A stretch of 64,000 nucleotides of DNA from Anagrus nilaparvatae (GCA_022575985.1 JAKSXM010000007.1:55334501-55398500); one strand, 5' to 3'. Shown: positions 47,042-58,511, counted from the first letter of the stretch. Notes: a model not told the origin generated them from the sequence alone. Numbers and translations: made by a program.

Positions 47042-47711
47042 CACTGTAAAAAGTAACTTTTTTAGATTTACAAAAAAAATAGAATTTTTTCGAAAAAGTA
47101 GTGAATTTTCAAAAAATTTTGTAAATATTCGATAAAAATCGTAAATTTACTAAATGTAGTATATTATCGAAAAATTCGAGAAATCTCGATTTTTTTTAGT
47201 GATTTTACGAAAAAAGTTGCAAATTCACAACTATTTTTATACAACAATTTTTTGTAAATTTTCGAAAAAAAATGGTAAATTATCAATTTTTCTTGCGAAT
47301 TTATAAGAAAAAATCGAGATCACAAATTTTTTGTTAATATTCTAAATTTAGTAAATTTACGATTTTTTTCGAATATTTACAAATTTTTTTGAAAATTTAC
47401 TAATTTTTCTAAAATGTTCTACACATGAAACCTGAAAGAACTTTTTGTTACCCAAAAAAGAATTAATCTTTATTTAATTCTTTAGAGAGGTATTATTTTG
47501 AGGTTAATTCTTTTAAAGACAATTATTTTTGTTTTTATTCTTTTCTAAAAGAATTAAATTGAAAATAATTTGTTTTAAAAGAATTTACCTCAAAATAATA
47601 CCTCTCTATAAAGAATTAAATAAAGATTAATTCTTTTTTGGGTAACAAAAAATTCTTTTAGGTTTAGTGTGTAATTTTTTTGTTAATATAAAAAAGTTAC
47701 TTTTTACAGTG
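47042..47711. mobile_element. TA-flanked foldback MITE, family E copy 2 with nested insertion
   Basis: Same termini as 45313-45740 with TA on both sides (47040-47041 and 47712-47713). It is longer because a second foldback is inserted at 47422-47671. Confidence 0.85.
47422..47671. mobile_element. nested 250-bp foldback MITE, family F
   Basis: A near-perfect palindrome: the left arm CACATGAAACCTGAAAGAAC and right arm ending TTTAGGTTTAGTGTG are inverted copies over about 95 bp each. TA lies on both sides (47420-47421 and 47672-47673). The paralogous site in copy 1 (TGTTC-TA-ATTTTT at about 45710) shows the single TA before insertion. Confidence 0.85.
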
Positions 47712-48073
47712 TATCTTATACCAAGAAAATTTCTAGTTTTTGTTGATGCGACTAAGAAAACTGTCTTTCAGATAGCTTTCATGTTTGAAGTTTAAGCTTT
47801 ATTATCATTCGAATGGACCATATAAATTTGATCAGATTTCTTAAGTCATGATTGTATGAGTCTTAGAAATTTTGCTTCGTGAAACCCTTTTTTAATGGCA
47901 GCTAGTATCCATATAGTCATCTGAACAAATAAATAAATCAGTAATTTTTTTTTTTTAAATTACTTAATAGGTAAACTTTTTCTACTTTTTATTCTTTTAA
48001 AAAATATGTATTAATAAATTCAAAAATATTTAATTAATGTAATACTAATTTAATTATAATATGTGTACAGAAT

Positions 48074-48112
48074 CCCTTGAAAAGGAGTCTTATAAAGACT
48101 CGAAACGTTGGG
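48074..48112 (+). other. hammerhead-like / Penelope-type 3' motif
   Basis: CCCTTGAAAAG, then GAGTC pairing with GACTC over a 7-nt loop, then GAAACGTTGGG, with AATAAA soon after. It has the same architecture as 45068-45103. The CUGAUGA strand is degenerate. Confidence 0.4.
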
Positions 48113-48669
48113 AAAAATATTTATAATAAACATCTTTGCTCTGGAAAAGTCGATTTCTCATTTATTCAACTATTAAATCCATACCAGACGAAAAAGAATC
48201 AACAATTAAAAAAATATTATCTGCAGAGAAATAAATTATCAAACATGAAAAGTTAATATGAAACGGTTCATGAATCATTCTGGATACCATACCATGGTCT
48301 TACCATATCATGTCTCCTGATCAGGCTAATTTTTTCACCACCTTTTTATATATGTAAAATATGTTTTTTGTGCAATTTTCAGCCCTCTAGGTCTTTAGGA
48401 AGCCGAGTTATACCCAAAAGAAGCTTTTTAGATTTCTAAAAAATTTTACTATCAGATAAAAGACTTGTTTTGATTTTTCATAATTATTATGTATTATAAT
48501 TTGTAATTACTTTTTTTTTAGATTTTAAGTGGGGTGACTGTACCAATTAATGATCACTCCCAAATTAATGTCCAAAATCATGTTATTATTACAGAAAACG
48601 AGTGGTCAGTAATATAGGGAAAACTTTGGTCACTAATTGGTACACTCACTCTATATTTAATTTAATTCT

Positions 48670-48830
48670 AAAAACAGGATTATTCCAATCCCTTATTCAA
48701 AATTATTCTAAGTTCTATTTGACTAACGCCCTTAAATTTGACATATTCCCCCATCCCCCTCAATTTTTAGATTAACGAAGTAACCCTATAATTATAACCC
48801 TAAAACCCAAGTTCTATAAACATTTTCCGT
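48670..48830 (-). repeat. 31-bp minisatellite family, minus orientation, decayed
   Basis: AAATTATTCTAAGTTCTATT and CCCTTAAATTTGAC-like words match the reverse complement of the 26740 array. Confidence 0.5.
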
Positions 48831-49889
48831 ATTAAAAATATAAAAAATATTTTTTTAAAAAATAAAAAATATTTTCTTATATTTTCATCTATTTTTTACT
48901 ATAAGAACGAAAGTCTGTTTGAGACAAGCGGAATTCCGTTTAATGGTAAGTAAAACGTTTAAATAATTGTTGCTTAAATCGAATTAAATTTTGTTTTTTT
49001 TTCCTAGAAAGCTTTCTATTTTATTAAGAAATGTGATTTTAGAGTACAATTCTAATTGCTCAAGATTCACTAATTTTAGTTTCATAAAATGCTAATCATT
49101 CATCAAGATCAAATATTCGATCACAGATAATAATTAAAAAAAATTTCTTTTGTTAAAATTTTTTGGATTAGCCCATATATATGAAAATATGTATATATTT
49201 TAAATGTGTGAAAACATATTTTATAAAACTTGACATATTTTTAAAAATATTTTTATATTTTTGATGGTGTTTATAGTTTGTTAGCTTGTTAGACGAACGT
49301 AACGAATAAGGTAATCTTCTACCTCATATTGCCAGCTTGTTGAGGTCGAGTGTTGTTCTGACTGTAAAGCAGAACGCTTCACATTTCTCTTATACATTTG
49401 CAATTTGCTAGTAGTAGAAATACGTTAGCTTATATATATAAGTAAAGTATACAACAGATCTACAGTAATATGCTCGTGGCAAAGAAAGAACAAAAGCTTC
49501 CAAGATATAAAAGCAGATACGACAATGGAAATACTCAGAAGCTGGGTGTAAAACAAGAAAGGTCTGTGTATAAATAATGAATGTACGTAATATTTTATAT
49601 TAACTTGTATATAAAGATCTTTATGTACATAATATTCAAATACATAATCGCATACTTCTTTCTCTGATTTATAATATATTTTAATAATGCAAAAAAGTCA
49701 AAAAGAAAATAACCAACTGGTGAAGTAATAAAATTAAAGGAAAAAAGCTATAAAACATGTGTTTTGGTTGGATAGAAATTGTTTTTCAAGGCTTCGTTTT
49801 TTTTGGCAGAAAAATTTATAATGTATCATTTTGTTTATAAAAATTCAATATGTTTTTCAATAAAATTTGATTGAAAAACGGTATGTTTA

Positions 49890-50095
49890 GACTCATGGAT
49901 AGAAAAATAAAAATTGGTCTAAATCGTACATAAAATACTATATCTGAGGTAAAGTCAAGAAAGACAAAATTACGGCAGTCAATTTTCACAAACCAGATTT
50001 CTTTTGCAGTTTTAAGAAAATACGTCTTTGCTGGTCAAACAGAGGCCAAAAAATACGCGCTTTATGGTCGCTTACTAGAAAAATAAATCATTTAT
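49890..50095. repeat. GC-rich foldback family, diverged copy 3
   Basis: TCATGGATAGAAAAATAAA corresponds to the left arm of 8360-8476. AGAAAATACGTCTTTGCTGG and AAATACGCGCTTTATGGTCG correspond to the GC-rich tail at 8495-8575. It is strongly decayed. Confidence 0.6.
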
Positions 50096-50714
50096 TGTTT
50101 TTTAATCAATAGTATTATTAACCCTTAATTTGTTAATTTTCTCTTTATGAGTTTGCTAAAAAAAAAAATAACGTATAATTTAATGTCTATAAATAAAAAA
50201 ATTTACTTTTCAGTTTAAGAACCAGCTGCTGCGAAAATCGAGTTTTATTTGAAAATAATCAGTATATATAATTTTTCAGTAAAACTAGCAAATAATTCAT
50301 GAGAAATAGTTATTCAAATATTTTAAAGTTATGCTTTTTACAAATACATGATACCAAAATATTTTTTAAATGGAAAATAAATATAAATAAAAAAACTATG
50401 GTTTTTTTTGAGTTATTGAATGAAACATTCAATTGTTGTACTTTTTTTTATAAAAGCTTATGAGAGGATGATTTTAATTAATAATTCTTATTGAAACTGA
50501 CCTAAGAGATAGGAGGAAGACTAGGATTTTGAAAAAACCAATTGCACTGGGTTCAGTATGTAAAAATATTATTCGACGCATCTTATAATACCATATAATT
50601 TTAAGAGATTCAAGGTTAAGAGGTTTCGAAACGGAGGCGGTTTTTTGATTTTTCAGAATTCTCAAATTAGCTATTGAAATTTGGGAAAATTTTTATATTT
50701 TATTTTTTTTGTGC

Positions 50715-51736
50715 AGTGCACAAACGAAGCTCTACAAATTAAGCTTATACAAGCATTAGTGGTTCCCCACTTAGATTATTGCTCTGTTGTATATCTAGAC
50801 TGCTCGATAAACCTGAAATACAGAATACAAAGAAAGATTGAGTAATACATGTTTAAGATACATCTATGGAATCGGCATGGAAACACATATTACTCCTTAC
50901 AGAAACAAACTAGGGTGGTTAACCACAAATAATCGTAGGTTATATTTTACATCCATCATTATGTATAAAATCCTTCGTTTGAGACAGCCTGAATATCTGA
51001 CTCACATATTCAAAAAATACATTCCTAAAAAGACAGCCAGAGGGGAGCTAATAACACGTGAGTTGGATACCCGTGAACTTGAAAAGTGGCATGGTGACTC
51101 CTCATTCCAAGCACAAGGAAAAAAATTGCTGGAATTCTCTCCCTTCATCAATACGATTCCTTTCTTCAATTAATTCTTTTAAGGCAGGTTTATTAAAGTA
51201 ATTGAAAAATTCTAGCCATACATACAAAGATTCGGTCTTTTAATAATGTTTTATCAGGACTGAAATGCATCAGTATTACCAAAAATCCACTATTATTTAT
51301 TTTTACACGCAAAAAAAAGAATAGTAAAATTAATCTCTACAATTTTTGAAAATACACATTAATAAATATTGGTAAATATAACCAAAAAATTAGTAAATTT
51401 TACTAAAAAAATTGAGGTTTAAGTTTTATAAACAAATTTTATTAGTAAATTTTACTAAATATTTATAGTGAGTTTTAACCAAACTGAATTTAGTAAACAA
51501 AATCATAATTTTGGTTATATTTACTAATTTTTTGTATGCGTGTACTTTTTACTTTCTTTCTTTTTAACATATGTTACTATTGTTGCCACGATACTACTCA
51601 TTTTTCGATTTATTTATTTATTTTTTTATCTATTTTATATGTTATAATTGTTATTATGTTCTACTATTAATGTTAACCTGTATCGGAAATTTTTGTATTT
51701 ACAAATAAAGAGAATATTTACATTTACATTTACATT
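50715..51736 (+). pseudogene. LINE 3' end (RT C-terminal part and 3' UTR)
   Basis: In plus frames with one frameshift near 50835, the sequence reads A-L-V-V-P-H-L-D-Y-C-S-V-V-Y and I-Q-R-K, then S-N-T-C-L-R-Y-I-Y-G, L-G-W-L-T-T-N-N-R-R-L-Y and R-E-L-E-K-W. This is the region after the palm domain in jockey/CR1-like insect LINEs. The last open piece is 50838-51173. The 3' UTR ends in AATAAA and a (TTTACA) run at 51719-51736, a usual LINE tail. The 5' part of the element is missing, as expected from truncated reverse transcription. A MITE is nested in the UTR. Confidence 0.75.
51306..51542. mobile_element. TA-flanked foldback MITE nested in the LINE 3' UTR
   Basis: Ends CACGCAAAAAAAAG and an inverted TTTTTGTATGCGTG, with TA on each side (51304-51305 and 51543-51544). 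The interior is made of TAGTAAATTTTACTAA-type inverted subrepeats. It inserted after the LINE. Confidence 0.75.
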
Positions 51737-51739
51737 TTT

Positions 51740-53349
51740 TATGCTCTAAATAAAACTAAAAAACTATTTTTTATAAATAGAAGGTTAGTAAATTTTGGAA
51801 AATTAAAGATTATAAAAATTTTTTTTTTTTAGTTTTTAATTATTTAAAAGGTTTTGGTACTTTTAAGTACTTAAAAAAAAAAATAACCTTTAAAAACTGT
51901 TACCAACATAAATTACATGGGAAAAAAATCACACTTTATGCGAAATTCGCATTTGAAATTTCCCCTTAGTTTTTGCGATTCCAGGTTCTCTCGAGATTTT
52001 TCCAAAAAACTGATGACAGGATCATTAAAAGCGGAAAATTTTATTATTTCACTAACCAAAAAAAAAATTTCAAAAACTAAAAAAAATAAAAAAATTGACC
52101 AAAAAGTTTTTCTCCATGTAACGCTCTGCCTTAATTATATTTACTAAATAGATTTTTGGCTTTATAAAGAGCGTAGAAAAATTAAAATCGAAAAGTTTCA
52201 CTAAATTCACAAATACTAACTGAACTCAGGCCTAGATTTTTTAAAAACACAGACTTTCACCTATACCTTCAGTCAGTTTAATTAGGAATTATTCATACAA
52301 ATTTTGTCTTTGTGAATAAAGAGCCTTTTTTTAATTATTAATTTTTAATAAAAGATTATTCATATCTTAATCACAATATTAAATCTAAATAATATAGACT
52401 TACATGTATATATCATTTTTTTAATTCAACATCATTTCTTAAAATTAACGATAAAAAAATAAGGAAAAAAGTAAATGTCGGAATACTTTTGCAGATGTTA
52501 AAGAATGATAAATGATTCAGTACGTTAACATTCGTCAAAAAAAAAAAAAAAAAATTCTTGAAGAGTATATATACAAAGTTTGTATTCATTTAAACATTTC
52601 AACCCTTTCAAAAAAGTCAATAACTTTAGACGGTCTTTTTCTTGCGTTTCTTTAATAAACTTAAAATACATGTAAGATAAAAATATTAAATATTATTTAA
52701 CTTTATTCATTTTTTACACGGTAATACAATAAATAAACAAATGCTCACCATATTAAATTTTATAATAAAAAATGGGTATTGATGGTAACAATAATAATAA
52801 AATTTTGCAAATAAAATTATAATCACAAAAAGTAGTTGCAAGGTGAACGATTAAAAGAAATTGCTGTTAGCTTTCGTGTTAAATTTCATTCGAAATAAAA
52901 TCTGAAAAGTAATTAAAACTAAGTACATATTGAATGAATTTTATTTCCATATTTAGTGCTATATTTTTGGTTAATTTTACACGTAGAAAATTCTTAGACG
53001 ATAAACGCGGTATTAAAAGGAAGTAAAAAGTGACTGCGTTTATTCCTCTTTTTGTAAAATGTAATTATAGTCTGTCACGTGGTATTTAATGCCTGAAATT
53101 CTGGTATTAAGGTGTTTAGCGTGTGAAAGCATCGGTTCCTATATTATCGACGCTAATAAACACGTTTTAGTGGGATTTCTGGTTATTTTTATAGTTTAGT
53201 TTTTATTAAATTATTAATTATTGAAGTAGGGAAATGTAAGAAACAAATTTGCAATGTTAAATTTAAATATTTATTTATAATATTATCAAGTTTCATTAAA
53301 TCGTGTCATCTCTATTATACTTTTTATAAACTCTAAACGAGATCCCTAT
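51740..53349. other. AT-rich stretch, no gene recognised
   Basis: No supported coding, RNA or paired repeat feature. Confidence 0.4.
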
Positions 53350-53396
53350 TTAAGAAAAGAAAATAGTCAGTTAAAATGACTATTTTCTTTTCTTAA
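53350..53396. repeat. perfect 20-bp hairpin
   Basis: Twenty perfect base pairs (arms 53350-53369 and 53377-53396) around the 7-nt loop GTTAAAA. The arm is purine-rich on one side (TTAAGAAAAGAAAATAGTCA). The last TTAA of the right arm doubles as the target duplication of the next element. Confidence 0.9.
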
Positions 53397-53859
53397 GAGG
53401 GCTGGATGACAGCCATTTTTTCAGATTTCGGCCAATCAGAGACTAGGTAAAATATTAATTTTGGCCACCAAAATGCGAATTTAATTTTCTATCAAAAAAA
53501 AAATTGCCAAATTAATCTACATAAAATGAAAAACGTGGCTCTGCTTTTCCTAGATTTGAAAAAATTTTCCTTCTCCTCAAAAAATTAAATAAAATTGTAA
53601 CCCCAATGTCGTATGCTTCACTAATTTTTTTGGTTAGAATGTACTGCAGCTTTTTTTTCATGTTTCAACTGAGAAAGAAAATTTTCTCAAGTCTAGGTAA
53701 GGCAGAGCCATATTTTTCATTTTATGCAGATTAATTTGTCAATTTTATTTTTTAATTTAATTGAAAATTAAAGCCGTATTTTGGTGGCCGAAATTAATAT
53801 TTGACTTAGTCTCTGATTGGTCGAGAGCTGAAAAAATGGCAGACATCCAAAACTCTTAA
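53393..53859. mobile_element. TTAA-flanked foldback element
   Basis: TTAA at both ends (53393-53396 and 53856-53859). Inverted arms of about 190 bp, diverged, share GCCATTTTTTCAG, CCAATCAGAGACTA, GGCCACCAAAAT and GGCTCTGC. Non-coding; a piggyBac- or Kolobok-type transposase is implied by TTAA. Confidence 0.75.
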
Positions 53860-54757
53860 TTAAAAGAAAATTACGTAGAAAAGTTGTTAAAAATTTTTTT
53901 TTAAGTTTCTTAATACTTTATCTTTGATATTTTATAACTTTCATTCATTTTTCTCATCTAAACACTTTAATATCGACATAAACAGGAGTAAGTTGCTTTT
54001 TTATCATCTGAGAATTTATTCGAAAATAAGCAATTCATAGCAAACAATTAGAATTTAGCACTAATTTGGTACAACAAGAATTTTGTTATAGGGTTAATGC
54101 AGTGTTACTGATTAGTGTTGTTTGAATCAGTATTATAAAAATTGGAAATTTTTATTGTTTAAAATTATTTTTTATTTAAAAATTACTTTTACATACATTT
54201 TATGAGAAATTTGTTCAAAAATTGCTTGCCTATTATTTAAAGAAAATTAGTACTCATAATGATTAGGCCTCTCAAATGATGATCATGGAAAAATATCGAA
54301 ATTATAATTTATGAATTAAAATCTTAAAATCTACGGAACTATAATTTAAAAAAAAATATGTAATATCATAATAAAAAAAATAAAATTTACCTAAATTAAA
54401 TTTATACAAATTTAAAGATGTGTGAATATTTGTATATATCAAAAAATAAATATCTCTCTATTCAATTCCCATATGATTTTAAATACTGATAGTGGCGAAA
54501 ATCATTCTCTTGAGAACACTTAACTCATTATAAATTCATACATTCATATAAATGTAACTACTGCACTCGAATCTCCACTTTATTATCTAGTGCCAATTTT
54601 TATATTTTTAATAGATATTTGCAGTTAGAATTGGTTTTAGAATTTTTTTTTTCTTAATTAAAGGTTAAATAATTATTTACTTATATTTTTATTAAAATTT
54701 TTTTTTTAAATTTTAAAAATATCTTGAAAAATATTATTCTTATAAAAAGAATGTATA
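53860..54757. other. AT-rich stretch, nothing recognised
   Basis: No supported feature. Confidence 0.4.
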
Positions 54758-55618
54758 TGTTACCGTTAATGTACCTCCAACCAATAAAGTTAGCTTTAAG
54801 TGGTTAAAGTTAACTTTAGCAAAGTGTTTTCCTTAAAGTCAACGAACACGATTAAAATGAATAAAAATATAACTTTAACGGCTTTATGTCAGTTAAAGTT
54901 AACTTTAACCAATCCTTGTTAGTTAAGTCCATGGAAGCGGTTTCATATAAAGTTCAAGTTTGTATTATATATTATACTAAACCGAGTACTATAAGACTCT
55001 CGGTATAAGGTATTCTCAGGGCTTAGTTTAGGCTACTCTTTTAAAAATGCATTTCTTAGGACCAGTAAAAAATCCTAGTTATAAGGCACCCTAGGGTTAG
55101 GTTAGGCTTTTTTTTTAAAGGCATTATCACATTAAGGCATTCCCTAGAATTAGGGCAAGGTGGGCTGAATATCCCATGTGCAAGTTTGTAAGCAAATGCT
55201 GCACCATACTATGACAATGCCTTTTAAAAAAAAATAGCCTAACCTAACCCTAGGAGTGTGTTATAACTACGATTGGTTACTAGTCCAAAGAAATGCATTT
55301 TTAAAAGAGTTGCTTAACCTAAGCCCTTGGGGTGCCTTACAGCGAGAGTCGTGTATAATCTACAGGGGCGGTCGCCCCGGGACGCAATTGCCCGCGTGAT
55401 ATATAATACAATTTTTTTTTAGTTGTATGTAAAACTGCTTCCATGGACTTTAACTGACAAGGATTAGTTAAAGTTAACTTTATCGTATACACACCCGTTA
55501 ATATTGTATTTTTATTCATTTTAATCGTCTTCGTGGACTTTAACGAAAACGCTTCGCTAAAGTTAACTTTAGCCAGTTAAAGTTAACTTTATCAGGAGAG
55601 CGGACTTTAACGGTAACA
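54758..55618. mobile_element. foldback element with TGTTAC ends and TATA duplication
   Basis: Termini TGTTACCGTTAA and TTAACGGTAACA, flanked by TATA (54754-54757 and 55619-55622). The two arms of about 400 bp are inverted copies, clearly diverged (I estimate about four fifths identical). They contain several AAAGTTAACTTT palindromes that may be transposase sites. The centre holds two TTAGG units per arm. No protein. Confidence 0.8.
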
Positions 55619-56105
55619 TATATATGTTTAAAAAACGTTTAATAAAAATTTAATGTTGCACTTTCTAAATATTTTCTGTAGAACTTTAATAAAAATATGA
55701 AATAAGCTCATTTTAAATATTTTATTCTTAATTTTAAAAATATATTATGAAACAATTAAATCTGATAAATTACTATGATTAGTAAAAATTAATGAAATTT
55801 TAAGTATTTTGAATTTAATTATTACTATTTAACTAATAAAATTATTTTTACCTAAATATAAAAAAAAATAAATTTAAATTGTAAAAAAAAAAAAATATGG
55901 TAATAAAATGTAAATTTGACTGATATAGATTTTTAAAATAAGAAGAAACGTCAACTAAAATTTTCTAGAATTTTAAAAGATAACTATATGGAGTTTATAA
56001 AGCTTGACTCCCTTGGGTACTGGTAACTAACGACGTCAGAAACGCTATGGGACTAAGCTTTAAATTCAGCTCGTAAAAGAATTTTCTCACAATAAAAGTA
56101 TTAAG

Positions 56106-56107
<2 letters not shown>

Positions 56108-56145
<38 letters not shown>
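56108..56145. repeat. (TA)n microsatellite
   Basis: TA run interrupted once by TTT; the target of the next element's insertion. Confidence 0.9.
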
Positions 56146-56146
<1 letters not shown>

Positions 56147-57362
56147 GTTACGGGTAGAGTCCGATCTCTGGATAATCCTAGGTCTATCCGGATAAACCTA
56201 GGACTATCCAAGCGGAGTTGGATAAAGTCCGATTCTTGATTTTTTTCATCTTTTTTGTTCAACTTTATCCGGCACCGCTTGGATAGTCCTAGGATTATCC
56301 AAGAAGCTTGGATAAAGTCCGATTCGTAAAAAATGTGAACAAAAGTAAAAAATTATTTCACCGTATTATTTTTTTATTTTATTTGTCATAATTTTATACT
56401 CAAATAATTTTTTGATTTAGTCAAATTAAATCATTCTATAAAGCAACTTTATTTTGAGAAACTCAATTTCAGAAAAATGAACTTCAAACTCTCCAGCCTA
56501 TGAACGTGACAACGAAAAATATTTGTAAAAACTGTGTTAATAACATTTCATACGAAATTTGTTCAAAAGAATTTAGTATAAGTGATAATAGAAAAAGTGC
56601 AAAACGTGCATTAGATAATCAAGATTCAAAAATGATCAAAAGATCAAATTCTAAGTTTCTAAATTGCAAAGTTGCAGATACAGTCAGAGTGGGTATTCCT
56701 GATGTAGACAGAGGTCGCGGAGATTTTAGAAACATATTAATGGCAATAATAGAAATCAACGATAACGGATTGTATAAATTAACTAATTATCATGGAACAA
56801 TAGAAGAAAAATTTTCGCGGAATCAATTTACACCTACGAATGCAAACCACATAGATGAAGAAAACTTTACGCCAACTTGCAATAATGGCATCTAAATTTG
56901 GTGGTCAAGGCTTTCAAAGGTGTAACTGCAAATAAGGTTGCAAAACTAATAAATGCAAGTGCAAATCAAATGGACTCAAATGTAACTCAAAATGTCACAG
57001 CAGTTTGTCTTGTATAAATAAATAAAAATAAATTTATATATTGTAGCTAAAATATTGTATTTTGTATTTTTTTTATATTTAATTTGACTAAATCAAAAAA
57101 TTATTTGAGTATAAAATTATGACAAATAAAATAAAAAAATAATACGGTGAAATAATTTTTTTCTTTTGTTCACATTTTTTACGAATCGGACTTTATCCAA
57201 GCATCTTGGATAATCCTAGGACTATCCAAGCGGTGCCGGATAAAGTTGAACAAAAAAGATGAAAAAAATCAAGAATCGGACTTTATCCAACTCCGCTTGG
57301 ATAGTCCTAGGTTTATCCGGATAGACCTAGGACTATCCAGAGATCGGACTCTACCCGTAACA
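56146..57362. mobile_element. Ginger-like DNA transposon derivative with 286-bp inverted repeats
   Basis: Termini TGTTACGGGTAGAGTCCG and its inverse, with TATA on both sides (56142-56145 and 57363-57366). Arms 56146-56431 and 57077-57362 differ at about three positions, so the element is young. Each arm contains several GGATAxxCCTAGG / CCTAGGxxTATCC palindromic subrepeats. The 1217-bp element encodes only the C-terminal part of a Ginger/KRBA2-like protein. TGT...ACA ends with a 4-bp duplication suit Ginger (integrase-like) transposons. Confidence 0.8.
56500..57018 (+). pseudogene. C-terminal fragment of a Ginger/KRBA2-type integrase-like protein
   Basis: An open frame of 131 codons (56500-56895) holds V-A-D-T-V-R-V-G-I-P-D-V-D-R-G-R-G-D and F-S-R-N-Q-F, the post-integrase domain of KRBA2/SCAND3-like transposon proteins. 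After the stop, the -1 frame continues G-G-Q-G-F-Q-R-C-N-C-K, a TAA, then G-C-K-T-N-K-C-K-C-K and L-K-C-N-S-K-C-H, the cysteine-rich tail of this family. So one frameshift and one in-frame stop separate the parts. The catalytic integrase core is absent. The middle domain alone may still be translated. Family assignment is from memory of the motif. Confidence 0.65.
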
Positions 57363-57375
57363 TATATATGTATAT

Positions 57376-57500
57376 ATGTTACGTACAATCTCCGAAATCG
57401 TACAATCCTAGGATTTTACAAATATTATTGTACAATCTTAAGACTTTATGGTTGGTGTTATGCTATCGTGAAATTTTCAAAAAATAAGTCAATTCAAACT
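57376..57500 (+). mobile_element. single end of a third TGTTAC-type element
   Basis: TATATA is followed by TGTTACGTACAATCTCCGAA and CGTACAATCCTAGGA, paralleling the order TGTTAC...CCGATCTC...AATCCTAGG of the element just upstream. The opposite end is not found in the window. It starts only 13 bp after the previous element. Confidence 0.5.
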
Positions 57501-57526
57501 TAAAAAGTTTCCTAAATACAATGCTA

Positions 57527-57646
57527 CTCTGTAAATAGTAACTTTCTTATATTAACAAAAAAATTAGAACATTTTCGAAAAATTAGTAAATTTTTGAAAA
57601 AATTTGTAAATATTCGATAAAAATCGTAAATTTACTAAATTTAGTA
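57527..57646. mobile_element. foldback MITE family E, copy 3, cut by the BEL insertion
   Basis: Starts CTCTGTAAATAGTAACTTTC after TA and follows family E up to TTTAGTA. There the BEL LTR begins. The rest should lie beyond the 3' LTR, outside the window. Confidence 0.8.
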
Positions 57647-58160
57647 TGTTTAGTATCTATTTATTTAATTCTCGCGGTTTCTCGAGTCGTGAGATCGACG
57701 GCATCAAGCGAGGCATAATTTATTGATTATTTTGATTTATTGAGTTTATCCACACGCGCCGAAAACCGGCATCTTTTTACCGCCCCTTCGCTTGCCGCGG
57801 CCAGTCTCACGACAAGAGAAACACGACGAGCATCGTTTCTTTAACGTCTTATATAATTTATGAAAGCACATTTTTTAATTACGCAATTTTTAGTTTTATT
57901 TTAATGTCATACTTTTTTACGTTGATCTTCATATAATAAAGTGCAACCATTAAAACTTATACTGGATTTATGTTTGTATTGTGTCAAAGCGTGTTCGTTA
58001 TTTTTTATATACATATTGTGAGAGAGGTGACGTGATTTGACAGTTATTTTGCAGTTCAATAAACGTTACATTTTATTAATTAATTGAAAGTGTCATAATT
58101 ATTTATTTTGCCTAATTTCCTGAACACGACTTTTATAGCCAAAGCCAGCAATATTTTTCA
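57647..58160 (+). repeat. BEL 5' LTR
   Basis: Begins TGTTTAGTATCTATTTATTT and ends ATATTTTTCA, 514 bp. The start is fixed by the second copy at 63928, the end by the adjacent primer-binding site. Confidence 0.85.
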
Positions 58161-58178
58161 TGGTCCTTCGAGCCGGAT
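58161..58178 (+). promoter_or_regulatory. BEL primer-binding site
   Basis: TGGTCCTTCGAGCCGGAT directly follows the LTR end CA, as expected for a tRNA 3'-end complement (starts TGG). The tRNA species was not determined. Confidence 0.75.
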
Positions 58179-58511
58179 AGTTCAGGAGGCAAAATTATAA
58201 GTGTAAAAATAATTTTAAAAAAAAGTGAAAATTCATAATTAAAAAAGTGTAAAAAATCGGAGCTAAAATCAAGATATTGAAATCAAGGTCAACGCAGAAG
58301 GTTCAAGATTTTGTGATAATGACGTCATCATCAAAATTTAAAGTAACTATGCTCCGTTTCATTTTTACTAACCGTCATCTTTCTCTCTCTATCTAAAGCA
58401 TCTCAAGAGATCAAGAATCTAAAAACTCTTTATTTTAAAACACGTGCTCCTCTTGGAACACGATACCATGCGGCATCGCTTCCGGTACGAAGCGCGGAGC
58501 ACTAAGTACGG

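Larger units (their letters stand above)
47714..50714. other. AT-rich region, no gene recognised
   Basis: Apart from the Penelope-type motif, minisatellite piece and foldback copy listed separately, I see no supported feature. The block at about 49290-49570 has more balanced composition but no coding frame. Confidence 0.4.

Noticed and set aside
48290..48310. CCATACCATGGTCTTACCAT as a regulatory palindrome
   Set aside because: Imperfect and without a partner or neighbouring gene.
55110..55260. TTAGG repeats as interstitial telomere
   Set aside because: Only two units per arm and placed symmetrically inside a foldback element, so they belong to the element.
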